A stretch of 64,000 bases of DNA, taken from the NCBI GenBank assembly GCA_964036195.1, contig OZ038455.1, positions 9,627,855 through 9,691,854 of the forward strand. The letters are read 5' to 3'. The notes beneath the pieces were generated by a model. That model saw nothing but the letters and a program-made list of their open reading frames with translations. It was not told the origin of the DNA and did not search any database. Source of the DNA: Sphaerolaimus hirsutus. Lineage: Eukaryota > Nematoda > Chromadorea > Monhysterida > Sphaerolaimidae. The position numbers were made by a program, and so were the translations under genes. Position 1 is the first letter of the stretch. Each line of letters begins with the position of its first letter. Shown here piece after piece: positions 12,601-24,000 of this stretch.

Positions 12601-15600
12601 TCATCGCGGGATGTCTGCATAGTTAAAAATGAATAACTGACATTGTTGCGAATCTCATAAATATGTATTTATACACGTGCCAGTCCGGCACCCTATAAAA
12701 TGCCCCGTAGAATGTCAAATGTCATGCAAAATGTCAAAAGTCATGTAAAATGCCCTGTAGAATAGCAGTCCGATTGCCATTTCACAGGTCATTTTACATG
12801 ATTTTTGACTCTTTGCACGACATTTTACATTTTACAGGATCTGAGAGTGGCACCAAGAGCAACGATTTCTGTGGCGACTGACATTCAGATAAGTGGGCGT
12901 GGCATCTTCCAGGAAGGACCGCTCCCACGACTCGCCCAGGGCCTCGGTGCCCAACACGATTCTGCGATTGCACCCATACACATTGTGATTTTCAGAAACT
13001 TGTAAAAAGCTTTTTACGCATTTGAGTTTACTAGAATGGGCCTGCGCAGACTAGTTTTCACACGAAATTTCGAAAACTCATAAATGAGCTTTGAACGTGT
13101 CTGAGTTTTCCACATTTTTTCAATCTCCGTCAACTGTAGTTGACGGCCACCTCATTGTAGAAAACTCAAATACGCTCTAAACTGATTTGTGAGTTTTCGA
13201 AATTTCGTGTGAAAACTAGTGTGCGCAGGCACAATGGGTCATTTTAAATATCTGCCGAATGTATTTGTTAAACAATCAATAGTTTTTTTAAAATTATTAT
13301 TCGACTATTGAGAAATAAAATAAAAATTTTAAATGACCCAAAAGAGTGTATAGCGTAGGGATAGGGATAGAAAAAATGTTTTAACGACATCGTTTAAAAA
13401 ACAACAATTTTTAAATAAAACTGTTTTTAAAGTTCCCAAATACGAAAGATAATAAAAGAAAAGTATACAAAGAAAGTTCATCGACATCCACAAAAACCAA
13501 TTAGCACAACATTAACAAAACCGCAGGCAACTCACTGGCAGTGCTTTCTATCGAGCAGCGAACAAGTGAGGGTGCACCTCTGTCCCGTGGGTTGACCCAA
13601 CCAACCCGTTTCACTGATGTAATAGGCATCGTCCAAAAGCTGTGCATGGAAAATGGTCAGTTTTATAAATATGTATTTAAAATATTTCTGTTGAGTGTCT
13701 TGAAGACGTTTTTGTCAAATTCAAAGTTTAAGCTAGTTATAACTATGTATATTGCTAATTATATTAGGCAGGAAGAATACAAACAAATCAACAGAAAACC
13801 CCATCGAGTTGTTCTTAAATGGCCGATTTTGAGAAAATAATTAAACGTAATCTCAGAAAATCTGTCTAGTTAAATCTCTGAAGTCTCATATCTGAAAAAT
13901 CCTGGAAAAATATAAATAAAATTAAATCCTAAATTTTACAATATAAACCTCCCAGAGGATTTTAGAACGCTAAGCGGAGCATACTTGGCCAGAACTTTTG
14001 TAAATCAGTACAAATCAAAGTCAAACACTTAAAAAACAAGCGTGAACCCACCTCAATGGGTCTCATGGAATCAACATCAGCGAGACCGCACAGGACCCAT
14101 TGACAGCTGATGCCACTCTCGGACCCTGTCAAACTGCCTGTAAAATGTTTAATGTCAAGCAAACTGTCAAATGTCATGTAAAATAGCCATTTTCCAGGGA
14201 ATTTTACATGACTATTAACACTTTACATGACATTTCACATTTCACATGTCATTTTACAGGATCCGGGACTGGCACCTGGGCAGCACGAAGGCATCCAGCA
14301 AGTGCTCGGTGCCCTTGACGATGCCCAGCCTCGCTTTGGCGTTGTTCACGTCCGCTTTGTGCACCACGCTCAGCCCGTAGTCGAATGGTTGCGGGGGAAG
14401 CGGGTAAGACACGGTTATCTGCGGGTTTAGTGGCCAGTCGTGTTTGGGTAGAGACATTCTCGCGAGGGCAATTGACCAGACTTTTATTACGACGTAACTT
14501 TCAATTAAAATAATGACCAATGTCGAACTACTTGTTTTTACCGCACTTTTTGTTCATTTACTGTCAAACACAGCTTACGCAGTTTCTTGCAAAATAAACA
14601 TTTTATGACAATATTAAGTGAAAAAAATGTTCTAATTTTATTTTGTCAGTTATCTAAAAATCTCATTGTATTTCTCCTATCATGACATTTGGTACGTCAC
14701 CATTCAACTCCCATCACCGTTCTTAATAATATGCAAACTCCTAAAAAAATCCACTCAAGCTAATCCCAATCATCTCAGTCCACACACCTCACTCCCATCA
14801 CAAAGCCGCATGGGTCCCGCGGAAGGCTGCCAAACCACCGCGGGAACGGTGCCCCCTTCACACTTGGCCGCTGTTGGCACGCGGCCAACTCTCTCAGCTT
14901 CCCCACCGGTTTCAGTGGTCGCACCGGTGACGTCGGTGGCGATTTGTTGCATTTGCGACAGAATGTAGTTCAGACTGGCGGCGGTCATCGATGAGGTGCT
15001 GGCCTGCGAAGTTGGAATAGAGTTCGAGCTGAGAATGGCTCAATTTTCACAGAATATTGCAGTTTGCGATGGTTTTTACAGATTTTCGAATTTTTCTGTA
15101 CATGCACTTAGCGTTGGAAAAAACGTTTTTTAACGCCATGTTTTTTAAAAAAAACATGCTACATCGGCCAACCATGCTACATGCACTTGAATAAATATTG
15201 TTGCAAAAATCAAGTCAAGTGCGTTGTGAAACGACAAATGACAGGCAATGTTTCAGACAATGTCAGGTGAACTGGCGTATAAAAACACAGACAAAAATAA
15301 GACTCGGATAAAGAAATAATTAAAGAAATATAACTACAGCGCGCGCAGATATTTTGCTTTGCATGCAGCGGTCGGCGCAAGCTCCGTCCACTTTCGTGTA
15401 AATGCCCACTAGCGCTAACCCCAAAAATCACGAACGTTCCGTCAGGCTCGCCTTTTTGTGTGTGAGCTCAAAAACGACAGTACAATTTCTACGATTTTTT
15501 ACATTTGACAGAGAACGCACATATTTTTAGCCCTCTGTGCGTACGCTCGACCCAGAATTCATATTTTTAAGCGCGTGGGGGGCCTCGAAGATTCGTAAAA

Positions 15601-17400
15601 ATCACAAGTTTGTATAGGGAAAACGACACGCCCGGCCGAGCAAAATTCACGTGCAGTTTTAAGATGTAGGCTGGCGCGAGTGCGCGGAGTAACAGTGGCA
15701 CATGGCTCGGTGCCAATACGCACAGGAATTTCTGCGCGCACTGTAGTTGCGAACATAAAAACCTTGAATAAAACACAACATAAAACATGAATGCAAAAAA
15801 GCTAATACAATACTAACTTGAAAAGACTGCAGGAACTCATCGAAATCATCCTCGTTATCCAATTCGGACAGATACACATCGCAGCTGCGCGACAAAACTT
15901 TTGATGGTAGGATCAGCATAATCATATGATACCGTATCGTATCGAGTATAGCTCCCCATTTTCGCTTAAAATCGCTAACTTTCATTTTTAGTAAGCTTTT
16001 TGACCGTTTTCACTTTGCCTATACTTTTTTAGCGATTTTTGATCTTTTCTGCCTTCTACACCATCAAAACCAGTATTTTGAACATCCAACAAACTCATTG
16101 AACAAAGTCGACGGCGTGGCGCAGCCGCAGAAATCGATTTTGCCGCCACCAGAGTCCTTCAGGGCGACTTTGGTCGGTTTCGAACAGTTTGCACAGACGG
16201 AAAATCGCCTGGCCACGCCGAGCCACGGCCAACTTTTGCTCGGATGTATCAGAACGTCATTGTCGCGGATTTGAGAGAACAACTTCACGCCGCTGCCTAG
16301 AATCGAGGGATGCTTTAGTGGGAGGAAAAATTTGTGAAAACATATTTGGGTACCACTTCCAGACCCTGTAAAATGTCAAGCGTCATGTAAAATGTCAAGC
16401 TTCGTGTAAAATGTCAAGCGTGATGTAAAATGGTAAATGTCATGTAAAATGGTAAATGTCATGTAAAATGGCAAACGTCATGTAAAATGGCAAACGTCAC
16501 GTAAAATGGCAAACGTCATGTAAAATGGCAAACGTGGCACACTAGTCTGACATTTAACCGGCACTTTGCACAACTTCTTACACTTTGCACAACTTCCTAC
16601 ACTTTGCAGACTTTACACTTTGGACATGTGACGACATTTTACAGGGTCCGTGAATGCTCCCGTATCGAATACTCACCCGACATTTGTGCGGACCGGCCGG
16701 ATTCGTTGATGACGATTCCTGAGTGGATGAAATGTGGAGGCCCTGGCGTTGCCATCACCGCAGTGCCAACACTATGAAATTCGTCACATTTAACACTATT
16801 TCATTAAAGTGTTGTGACTTGTGTCACCAAAGTGTCTACTTGGGTACCATGTGAATTGCAGTGGAGACAATTATGAAAATACGGAGTGCTTCTCTGCGTT
16901 AAGAATGGCCAGCTCTTTTTCAACCGCTTTTAAATGGTCCCGGCACCTTTTTAAAGAGTGTATTGAGTTTGAAATGGGTGAAATTCGAAATGTCTGGAAT
17001 CTTTTTTAAAGCAAGAGCAGAGCCGTTAAAAGTCGGGGGGTTTCCCATCCCTACCCAGCATTTTCAAAAATTACGATAACGTGCGCTCACAATGCACCAT
17101 CCGACTTTCTACTTTATGGAGAGAAACGCCGCCCACAAAAGCCAAAACGCAAGACGCCCGAATTTTATCACATTAGAGACAAAATTACACTAAACAAGCA
17201 AACCCCCCTGTAAAATCTACTCACAACGAACCAACCTTCAGTAGGAAGCACCAACGTTGCACCCATCAATCGGTAATTCACCAAAATCTAGCAGAAATCC
17301 CGCGCGCAGATCGGTCACCCGCTGCGGTGTCGCCAAATTTTCTTTTTCCGTCGTTGACTACACTTGTACCATAAGTTCGGAAAGCGTCCAGCGTGAAATC
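3693..17400 (-). CDS. Gene U: large unidentified multi-exon gene
   Basis: At least 20 exon-like segments follow one another on the minus strand, most with AG acceptors and GT donors. In transcript order, the clearer ones lie at about 17.28-17.40, 16.68-16.77, 16.08-16.31, 15.82-15.89, 14.80-15.00, 14.28-14.48, 14.05-14.11, 13.53-13.64, 12.85-12.99, 12.48-12.62, 11.70-12.03, 11.31-11.44, 11.05-11.18, 9.99-10.21, 7.92-8.04, 7.19-7.38, 6.74-6.85, 6.50-6.60, 5.88-5.98, 5.58-5.72, 5.18-5.39, 4.54-4.74, 4.16-4.30 and 3.69-3.84 kb. Visible motifs are a possible zinc-binding CANC..FCGC segment (16.1-16.3 kb), a Ser/Lys-rich acidic linker (11.7-12.0 kb), a domain with KKGDKVVLYV and DGRVLVRFYG joined across an intron (10.0 and 7.95 kb), and an acidic Cys-rich segment (7.2-7.4 kb). 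A giant scaffold or ubiquitin-ligase-type protein is possible, but I could not place the family. It could also be two genes. Neither the first nor the last exon is certain. Two introns are introner elements. Confidence 0.65.
4410..4506. mobile_element. CGATAT-core element, copy 2
   Basis: Imperfect TATCGAT repeats between ATCGAATATCGACG and AATATCGTCCCAACG. It lies in an intron of gene U. Confidence 0.6.
4795..5132. mobile_element. CCCCTCGAAATA-family element
   Basis: Ends are TACCGTATTGCACCGAATAA and TTTTCGAGGAAATACGGTA. It carries the same ATGATGCATTAATTGCTGC core segment as the copy at 0.5-0.9 kb. It is intronic in gene U. Confidence 0.75.
5720..5877 (-). mobile_element. Introner-like element forming a whole intron (gene U)
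   Basis: On the minus strand the upstream exon ends GACTCCAG and the element starts at once with GTGCCACTCCCAGACCCCGT. It ends GGGTCTGGGACTGCCCCAG, followed directly by exon sequence. The two ends are inverted repeats of each other and the interior carries AAAATGCCCTG/CAGGGCATTTT. Splicing it out joins AG+T into a serine codon and keeps the frame (ASDS-S-KRSTGV). The 158-base intron is therefore the element and nothing else. Confidence 0.85.
6085..6190. mobile_element. CTATCTATC/GGGGG-family element
   Basis: Carries GATAGGTAGATAGCTGGCCGAT, a long G run and AGTAGCCCGAAATTTTGCCTC. The same modules recur at 8.56, 10.47, 25.1 and 31.3 kb. Confidence 0.65.
6205..6424. mobile_element. CCCCTCGAAATA-family element (partial)
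   Basis: The right end reads GGTATCTCGAGGAAATACGGTA. The left end appears merged with the neighbouring poly-G element. Confidence 0.6.
8110..8310. mobile_element. CGATAT-core element, copy 3
   Basis: TTGGGACGATAGATTG starts a stretch of degenerate TCGATAT repeats, up to the edge of the assembly gap. It is intronic in gene U. Confidence 0.6.
8362..8561. other. Assembly gap of 200 N
   Basis: Unresolved bases between a CGATAT-core element and a poly-G element. Both flanks are low-complexity repeats, which probably caused the gap. The open frames that run through the N block are artefacts. Confidence 0.99.
8562..8775. mobile_element. CTATCTATC/GGGGG-family element
   Basis: Poly-G, then GGGTAGTAGCCAAAAATTTT, GATAGATAGATAGCTGGCCG, C runs and CCTAGGAGACCCCTG. 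The left end is lost in the assembly gap. Confidence 0.7.
8779..9077. mobile_element. CGATAT-core element, copy 4
   Basis: Starts TAGGGTTCAAAACGATATG and continues with tandem TTCGATATTCGATATTGAAAAATGG units. About a dozen near-identical units give open frames on both strands with repeating ISNIEYR-type sequence, which are not genes. Confidence 0.8.
9470..9641. mobile_element. CGATAT-core element, copy 5
   Basis: Begins AGGTTCGATATATCG and ends CGATATATCGTTTGAACCCTA, which are complementary ends around TCGATATTCGATATTTTTTC units. Confidence 0.75.
10465..10965. mobile_element. CTATCTATC/GGGGG-family element, longest copy
   Basis: Starts AATCAGGGGTCTCCTAGGGG and ends AAATCTTGGAGACCCCTGATG, so the ends are inverted (GGGGTCTCC/GGAGACCCC). 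The interior has GCTATCTATCTATCCCG, a TTTTGGCTACTACCCCC module and an AT-rich segment with TATATGCATG. This copy shows the full length of the family. Confidence 0.75.
12083..12473. mobile_element. GGTCCC-core element interrupted by a nested insertion
   Basis: Left end AGAGTTCAAACGGGACCACGG, right end GGTCCCGTTCGAACCCTAAT. The two halves of the GGTCCC core are separated by an AAGTGAAATGAG-type element at about 12115-12362. Confidence 0.7.
12115..12362. mobile_element. AAGTGAAATGAG-core element nested in a GGTCCC element
   Basis: Starts GGTGCCAATTCCGCAAATGG and consists of CATTTTACTTCTCACTTCTC variants. Close relatives lie at 23.8, 25.7 and 63.4 kb. Confidence 0.65.
12686..12851 (-). mobile_element. 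Introner-family element supplying a donor site (gene U)
   Basis: On the minus strand the exon ends CGTTGCTCTTG and the element starts with GTGCCACTCTCAGATCCTGT. The far end reads TATAGGGTGCCGGACTGGCAC. Here the acceptor is not at the element end but at TATGCAG near 12619, so the element gives only the 5' splice site. Confidence 0.6.
13033..13243. mobile_element. Inverted-repeat element with ACTAGTTTTCACACG ends
   Basis: GCCTGCGCAGACTAGTTTTC at the left is matched by GAAAACTAGTGTGCGCAGGC at the right. The inverted repeat extends through CACGAAATTTCGAAAACTCA. It is intronic in gene U. Confidence 0.8.
14107..14275 (-). mobile_element. Introner-like element forming a whole intron (gene U)
   Basis: Exon ..CTGCCCAG is followed by GTGCCAGTCCCGGATCCTGT. 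The element ends ACAGGGTCCGAGAGTGGCATCAG and exon CTGTCAATGGGTCCTG follows. Its interior repeats GACATTT and CATGTAAAATG motifs. The flanking exons encode a segment ending FVLPRCQ and a short exon reading WVLCGLADVDSMRPIE. The 169-base intron coincides with the element. Confidence 0.8.
16355..16655. mobile_element. Introner-family element with tandem TGTCAAACGTCATG core
   Basis: Ends are ACCACTTCCAGACCCTGT and TTTTACAGGGTCCGTGAATG. In between are about ten tandem units of the type ATGTAAAATGGCAAACGTC. It sits inside a larger intron of gene U and does not touch the splice sites. Confidence 0.7.
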
Positions 17401-17616
17401 TAAAGCGATGAAAGCAAACACTCGATTAGCCCCCATACATACTATTTCATCCTAGGGCAGTTCCCTCCCAATGGTAGATATTTAAGGAAAAATTACACCG
17501 ATCACTCGTTATCAGCACCCTCGTTCGGTTATTCACAAAAAGAGGGGGTTCAAACAACGAAAGTGACAAAAAAGCGATAGGTAGGTGGCAACGAACAGTT
17601 GACTTGGCACAGCTAA

Positions 17617-17826
17617 TGGCCCTACACACACCAGTTGACAACCGAAATTTCCAAAGCTGAAACATATGTTTTGAACACATTTGAGTTAACCGGAATAGGA
17701 GTCCAACTACTGGTGAAGGTGATAAAAAGGATGCATTCCGGTGAACTCAAATGTTTTAAAAACAGGTACATCAGTTTTGAAAATTTCGTCGCTCAACTAG
17801 TGTACGTAGGCACCATGGGCCATACA
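17617..17826. mobile_element. CTAGTTGACA-family element
   Basis: Starts CCTACACACACCAGTTGACA and ends CAACTAGTGTACGTAGGCAC. The inner arms AAATTTCC..GAAAATTTCG extend the terminal inverted repeat. It lies between AQR and gene U. Confidence 0.75.
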
Positions 17827-17900
17827 GGAGCGACGATGAAAAACGACGTTTCATTCCGCATACAAACCTCCAAGCCTAGATCATTTTTCAGCGATATTCA

Positions 17901-17906
17901 TTTATT
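17901..17906 (-). terminator. Polyadenylation signal of AQR
   Basis: AATAAA on the minus strand, about 115 bases after the AQR stop codon. It is the first canonical signal downstream. Confidence 0.6.
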
Positions 17907-18021
17907 CAGAGAAAATGCACAAATATCAAATAAATATATGTACACAAATCTTCAACGAAAATTCAACCCGACAGAGCTCAGCAAAAATAATCGAAATACA
18001 GGCCACAAAGGAATAGCAGTT

Positions 18022-21000
18022 CACTCGAGCGTTTCGAATGCTATAGGTTTTCCCTTTTTCGCACCGGGTGGCTCAACCTGAAAACGTGAAAATAATCTGT
18101 TATGTAAAACAGGCAAAAAATTATGAAAATTTATAAAACTCACAATTTCGCCGGCCTCGGTGATGTCCACGTCTCCCTTTGCATCAATTCGTGTGTTTTC
18201 AGATTCCATTTGATCAGAATCCCCGTCTATGACAATAGTGGTCACTGGCGGCTGCGCAATGTTGACAATACCATATGAGTGGTGAACAATAGAAATGGCC
18301 GTATATCCTCGAAAAACTCCCCTCTTCGAATTAGGATTGGGAGGATATATCGTATCGACATTTTTTGATATCGAGTATCGGTATTCTAGATCCACATCGT
18401 ATCGATATTGAATACCGAGTTTCAGAAAAAATACGAATGTCGATATCGAAAAGTTATATCGTCCCAAGTCCCAATCTACTTCGAAGAATCAAGCCTGCTA
18501 GCCAGGGACGTATACAGAATTTTTGAGCGGGGGGGCTGCTTGTTTACAGGAGCCGGCGAACGGGGGGGGGGATTCAGCCCCCCCTAATATTTTGCCCTAT
18601 ATAGGGACGGAAAGGCGTTTTGACAAACTCGCGACGCCATGGTGCTATTGGCGTTTGCGCCTGCGCCAGAAAACGCTTTATATGTATGTAAATATGCACA
18701 CATATACAGCTAAAGTCGCAAAAATGTTCATTTCCAAGGATATTGGTTTACAGAGACGGATACAATGCATGGGGAAGAAATTTGCGCGCACAATTTTTAA
18801 GAAACATCGAAAAATATATAGGAAAAGTTGCTTTTTCCGGGACTTTTTAGGTCTCTCCCTGGGAAGGGAGGCTGCAGCCCCCCCCCCTCCTGGATACGTT
18901 CTTGCTGCTAGCTGACGCAGGTAAAACACCTCTTATTATACCGTCGATACACCCCTCTTTTATGCGTGGGAAAGATGTCCATGCATAAAAACAGTGTGTG
19001 TGTTTTAAAATCGTTTATATTTATGCAGCTGATGTTCACCGGTATTGATTTCATTGCGTGAGTTATGTATCTTTGCATTCTGACTTATAGGTTCGTGCAA
19101 CATATTCATACACTATATAGATCATTTTAGGTAATACATTGGAGAGGAAAATAAAGGAAATAAAGTACGCAGGGTATAATTAGATGTGTGTCGGGTGTAC
19201 ATGCGTGATGGGTTACATGCGTGATGGCACAGACCCGATCAACCCCCACCCCCTCGAAGACGCACCTTTTCCGCCTGTGAGCCATCCTGGCTAGGTTTCT
19301 CCCGGTCCGTTCTGCTGGAATCCATAAAAGCGGCGTGCTGGTGCAGCTCGAACACCAAATTGACCATGTGCTCCATGTCGCGCACCAAAAACGGCTCCGT
19401 GCCCGCAGTCACCTGAATGTTGCGGTGCGATTTAATTAAGTGTGATAGTTGACACTAGTTGACACACTAGTTGACAACGACACAACAAATGTCAACTGGT
19501 TCCGATCATATTCGGAGTTTGCTGACGAGCCGACGAATGACTTTCAAATGCAAGAGTGTTGAATAATGTAGAAACTGAAGCTGTAGTGTTGGGAAAAATA
19601 TTACGGTATGTGCAATGTAAACATTTACAAGGTACATGTGTATAAATGCGTTTGTTCATTTTTTACAATAATGCTTAGTGTTATTTACTCATCCGCAAGC
19701 TTTGAATCCCCCATACGCTAGTTGACATTGACACCAAATGTCAACTGGTTCCGTTCCTAATTCAAAGATTGCGTTTGAACGTCGTTCGTCCACTCGTCAG
19801 CAAGTTTTGAATCGGGATTGGCACCAGTTGACATTTGGTGTCGATGTCAACTAGCGTGTGTGGGCCCATTAGGGATAAGAACCAGTTGACATTCAGTGTC
19901 TTTGTCAACTAGTATGTGCAGGGCTTTTCCGCCAGCCACGCAGAGGAAATGAAATGAAACGAACCGCCCTGTGCGCCGGGTAGCGTTCGTCCTGCACCAG
20001 CATCAACTGCTGCGGCCGGTCGCACAGCTGTGGGGGAAAAACTCATGCATCGTTGTGAACGGAAATAAATCATGCTGTTTCCAGCATACCCTAGATTCAT
20101 TCGCAGTTAACTAATATACCACAAAGAGTATCTTACTGAAAATGTCCTATCATTGTAAACACCTTCCCGGACAAGTTCACCACCCATTTTTTTATTTCAC
20201 TTCAAATGCAATATATCCGTCCATGGGGGTGTTATAAAGCTGAAACTTTGTATATATAAAGTTGTAAGACCCCTCTACTCCCCAACAATGGGAGAGGTGC
20301 GGTGACTCACTACAGGGTGGGTCGCCCTATATGCAACAATTTTTTTGGCGTTTTTGGTGTCCCAAACAAGTTCACCACCCACTTGATTGGCTACACTACG
20401 AGAGCCATATCTCCAGCTGTGATGGCGGTATAAAGCTGAAATTTGGGGGATGTCTTGCCAACAACCACCCTCACAATACACCAGTGGGGCGGCTGCCAAC
20501 GACCCACTAAAGCATGGGTCACTGCATATAAAGTTGACCATTTCCTCAAAACAGCCCAAGTGTCCCAAAACAAGTTTATCACCCAACTGCATTGAAAAAA
20601 TGTTGCAACAACATACCTAATATAAAATTGAATCGGGTTGGAACACTATTTCAGTCAAAATAAAGTTTTTTCAGTAGGGCACCCACCCTGTCCCATAAAT
20701 GGTGGAATGAAAATTTCACTTTAAACCACTTTTTTGTTTCACACTTACAAAGTTGGTTTACAAAGTTCACTAGAGAATGGTCTAAGGTTCAAAGTTATGT
20801 AAACAACATAACCTCTAAAATGCCTCCATAAGGAAATTTACTTGGGGTGAATTCTATGAAGTCAAAATGATGTCATTTCAGGAACAAAATTTGACACAAT
20901 TTTCACTTTTTCATTCACCCCAAATAAATTTACTTATGGAAGCATTTTAGAGGTTATGTTGTTTACATAACTTTGAACCTTAGACCCTCCCCTAGTGAAC

Positions 21001-24000
21001 TTTGTAAACCAACTTTTTAAGTGTGATACAAAACATTGGTTTAAAGTGAAATTTTCAGTCTGCTGTTTATGGGACAGGGTGGGTGCCCTACTAAAAAAAA
21101 TTTATGAGCAGAACTAGGGTTCAAATCTGATTCAATTTTATATCAGGTATGTTCTCACAACATTTTTTTGTAATGCAGTTGAATGGCGAACTTGTTTGGG
21201 ACACTTGGGCTGTTCTTAAAAAATAATAAACTTTATATGCAGTGACCCATGCTTTAGTGGGTCGTCGGCAGCCGCCCCACTGGTGTATTGTGAGGGGGGT
21301 TGTTGGCAAGACATCCCCCAAATTTCAGCTTTCTACCGCCCTCACAGCTGGAGATATAGCCTTCAAAGTGTAGCTAATCAAGTGGGTGGTGAACTTGCTT
21401 GGGAAAACAAAAACGCCACAAAAAATCGTTGCATATAGGGCGACCCACCCTGTAGTGAGTCGCCGCACCTCCCCCCATTGTTGGGGAGTAAGGGGGTCTT
21501 ACAACTTTATATATACAAAGTTTCAGCCTTATAACACCCCCATGGACGGAGATATTGCGTTAGAAGTGAAATAAAAAAATGGGTGGTGAACTTGTCCGGG
21601 AAGGTGTTTATATCCTATTTTACTGTGTTTGATTTACCGTATTTTGATAAACCAAATTGGGCCTGCGCCTAAATTTGTTGACAAACTTTTTGAAATTTAC
21701 ACGACGAAACTCCAGCATAATGGACACTTCATTCGTAGTCTTAATTTCATCGGGAAAGCAAATGAATACATACATACATAGATACAAAATTGATTTATCT
21801 GTTTTGAACATGAGTTCACTATGACGCATCATATTTTATCTCCATCAACAATAGTTTACAGACTCCTTACTCAGGTAAACTCAAATGTGTTTAAAACAGC
21901 TTTAAGATACAAAAAAAAAATTTAGAAATTTCGGTTGTCGGTGAAGGGTCATTGTGGATATTAAAAAACACGACCCGCACTAACAATGTTGAACGCCGGA
22001 GTGAGCTCGTAGCAGTTTCGGAAAAGTTTGACGCGCGCCACAATATACAGCCCGAGGCGAGCGCGCGACAATGCGACCACCAACCGCCGGACGTCGCTGC
22101 GATAAATCGATCAGTTGAGAAAAACAATCAGGGGGCAGAGACAGACCATGTAAAGTGTAAAGTAAAGTATCAAATGTCACGTAAAATGTCAATCAAAACA
22201 AAAGATTCAATTACTGAACTTTACATGACAATTGGCACTTCACTTTACATTTTTCATGACAATTGACACTTTGCATGACATTTTACATGCCATTTGACAC
22301 TTTACTTCAGGGACGTATCCAGGATTTTTGAGCGGGGGGGGCTGCTTGTTTACGGAGGTCGGCGAGGGGGGGGGGCTCAGCCCCCCCCCCCTAAAATTTT
22401 AGCTACATAGTGGCGGAATGGTGCCATGGCGCTGGCGCCATTAGTAGGCGCCACGCCATGGCGCCATTGGCGTTGGCGCTAGCGCCATGGAATGCTGTAT
22501 ATGTAGGTAAATATACATACAAAACAGCAGAAAGCACAAGATTGAGTGTATTTATAACGATTTGCGGCCACATGGAGCAAATCTGATGATAATATCGTAT
22601 GTCTGGTGAAGACTGCGCGCTTGCGCGCAAAAATTTTTTACGCTGACGTTGAGAAAGTGGCATTTTTCGGTCACTTTCTGGTCTCGCCCCGGGAAGGGGG
22701 GGGCTGCAGCCCCCCCCCCGCCCCCCCCCCCTGGATACGGCCCTGCTTTACTTTACACTTGACAGCGCCTTACATTGGCGCCAAGTTATCACAAGAGATT
22801 TATAAAGAAAAAACTTGGACAGACCGCAAATGGCCGACGTGTTTGGTGCGCACCAGTGACAGGATCACGTAGTCGTTCTGCTGACCCTGGTATTTGTCCA
22901 CAGTCTCCACCTGCGCGAGAGCTAATATATGCACAAACAAATTTTTCTGGCTGTATAAATACTAAGCAACTACATGTTAGAATGACGTAAGACACCTAGT
23001 CATGTAAACCCGCTAGTCATGTGGACCCGCCAGTCATGTAAACCCGCTAGTCATGGAGACCGACCAGTCATGTAAACCCGCTAGAAATATGTAACAACTG
23101 ATTAGTTTTCCAATTTTTCGTTGAGTGATATCCTCAAAAGGTGACAAAAACAATGTGAGTGGACACGCACTGCGACCCTCGCTATACATTATACTAATTC
23201 TCGTGCTAACCCCCATGCTGTGCGGATGGATGACTGGTGGGTATACATGACTAGCGGGCTTACATGGTTTCCGGGCACCGAGTCGTTTCAATGCCACAAA
23301 AGCAGGTTGGAGAGAACTAAAACAACACTATCACCTATGCCAATGGGTTGTGGAAGGGGTGGGTTACCCGCTAAAATCTGTATTATACGTTCTGGGGCTC
23401 GCGGTGTAAAAAGAAAAAACCTTGTGCGGCAGCCCCAGGGCTGGATTTTTGCCGCAGCGCCTTTGCACCACGTCCCTGATAAGGTGCTTCTGTCCGTTGT
23501 AAGTGGTCAGGATGGTGATTTTCTCCGCTGGGTAGCCCAAGAGACGCATGTAAGTAAATATCGCCACCGCATACTCCGCTTCTGCCAAGTTCTGCGCAAA
23601 GAAAGTATTGTAAACATTTCGGATATATTTTTTGATGTTTTCACAGGGGGCGGATAGCACGGTGAGCCTTGGAAACGGGCTGCCCCCACCCTAAAAAAAA
23701 AATACCCACACAGCGATGCAACGACGTCATGGCGTTGCTTTCAGCCTTATTCTGTGTCGTGCTAACACTATTCTGGTGTCACTTCCGGAAGTGGAAAAGT
23801 TGAAAAGTTGAAAAGAAAAATTTCTACAGTGTTGAGTAAAATGAGAAGTAAAACGTTTACTTAGCATTTCATTTTTTACTTTTCATTTCACTTTTTACTT
23901 ATCATTTTACTTCTCACTTCGCAAATTATTTTTTACTTCTCCACTTGCGGAAATAGCCGTGGACAGGTTATGGTTCCCCAAACCCTTATATTTACTACCA

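Noticed and set aside
20275..21574. Frames of 60-105 codons as a gene in the AQR intron
   Set aside because: The same frames occur in both arms of the palindrome, as expected from an inverted repeat, and have no protein features.
23220..23657. Plus-strand 145-codon frame
   Set aside because: Most of it is antisense to the AQR helicase exon at 23.42-23.60 kb.
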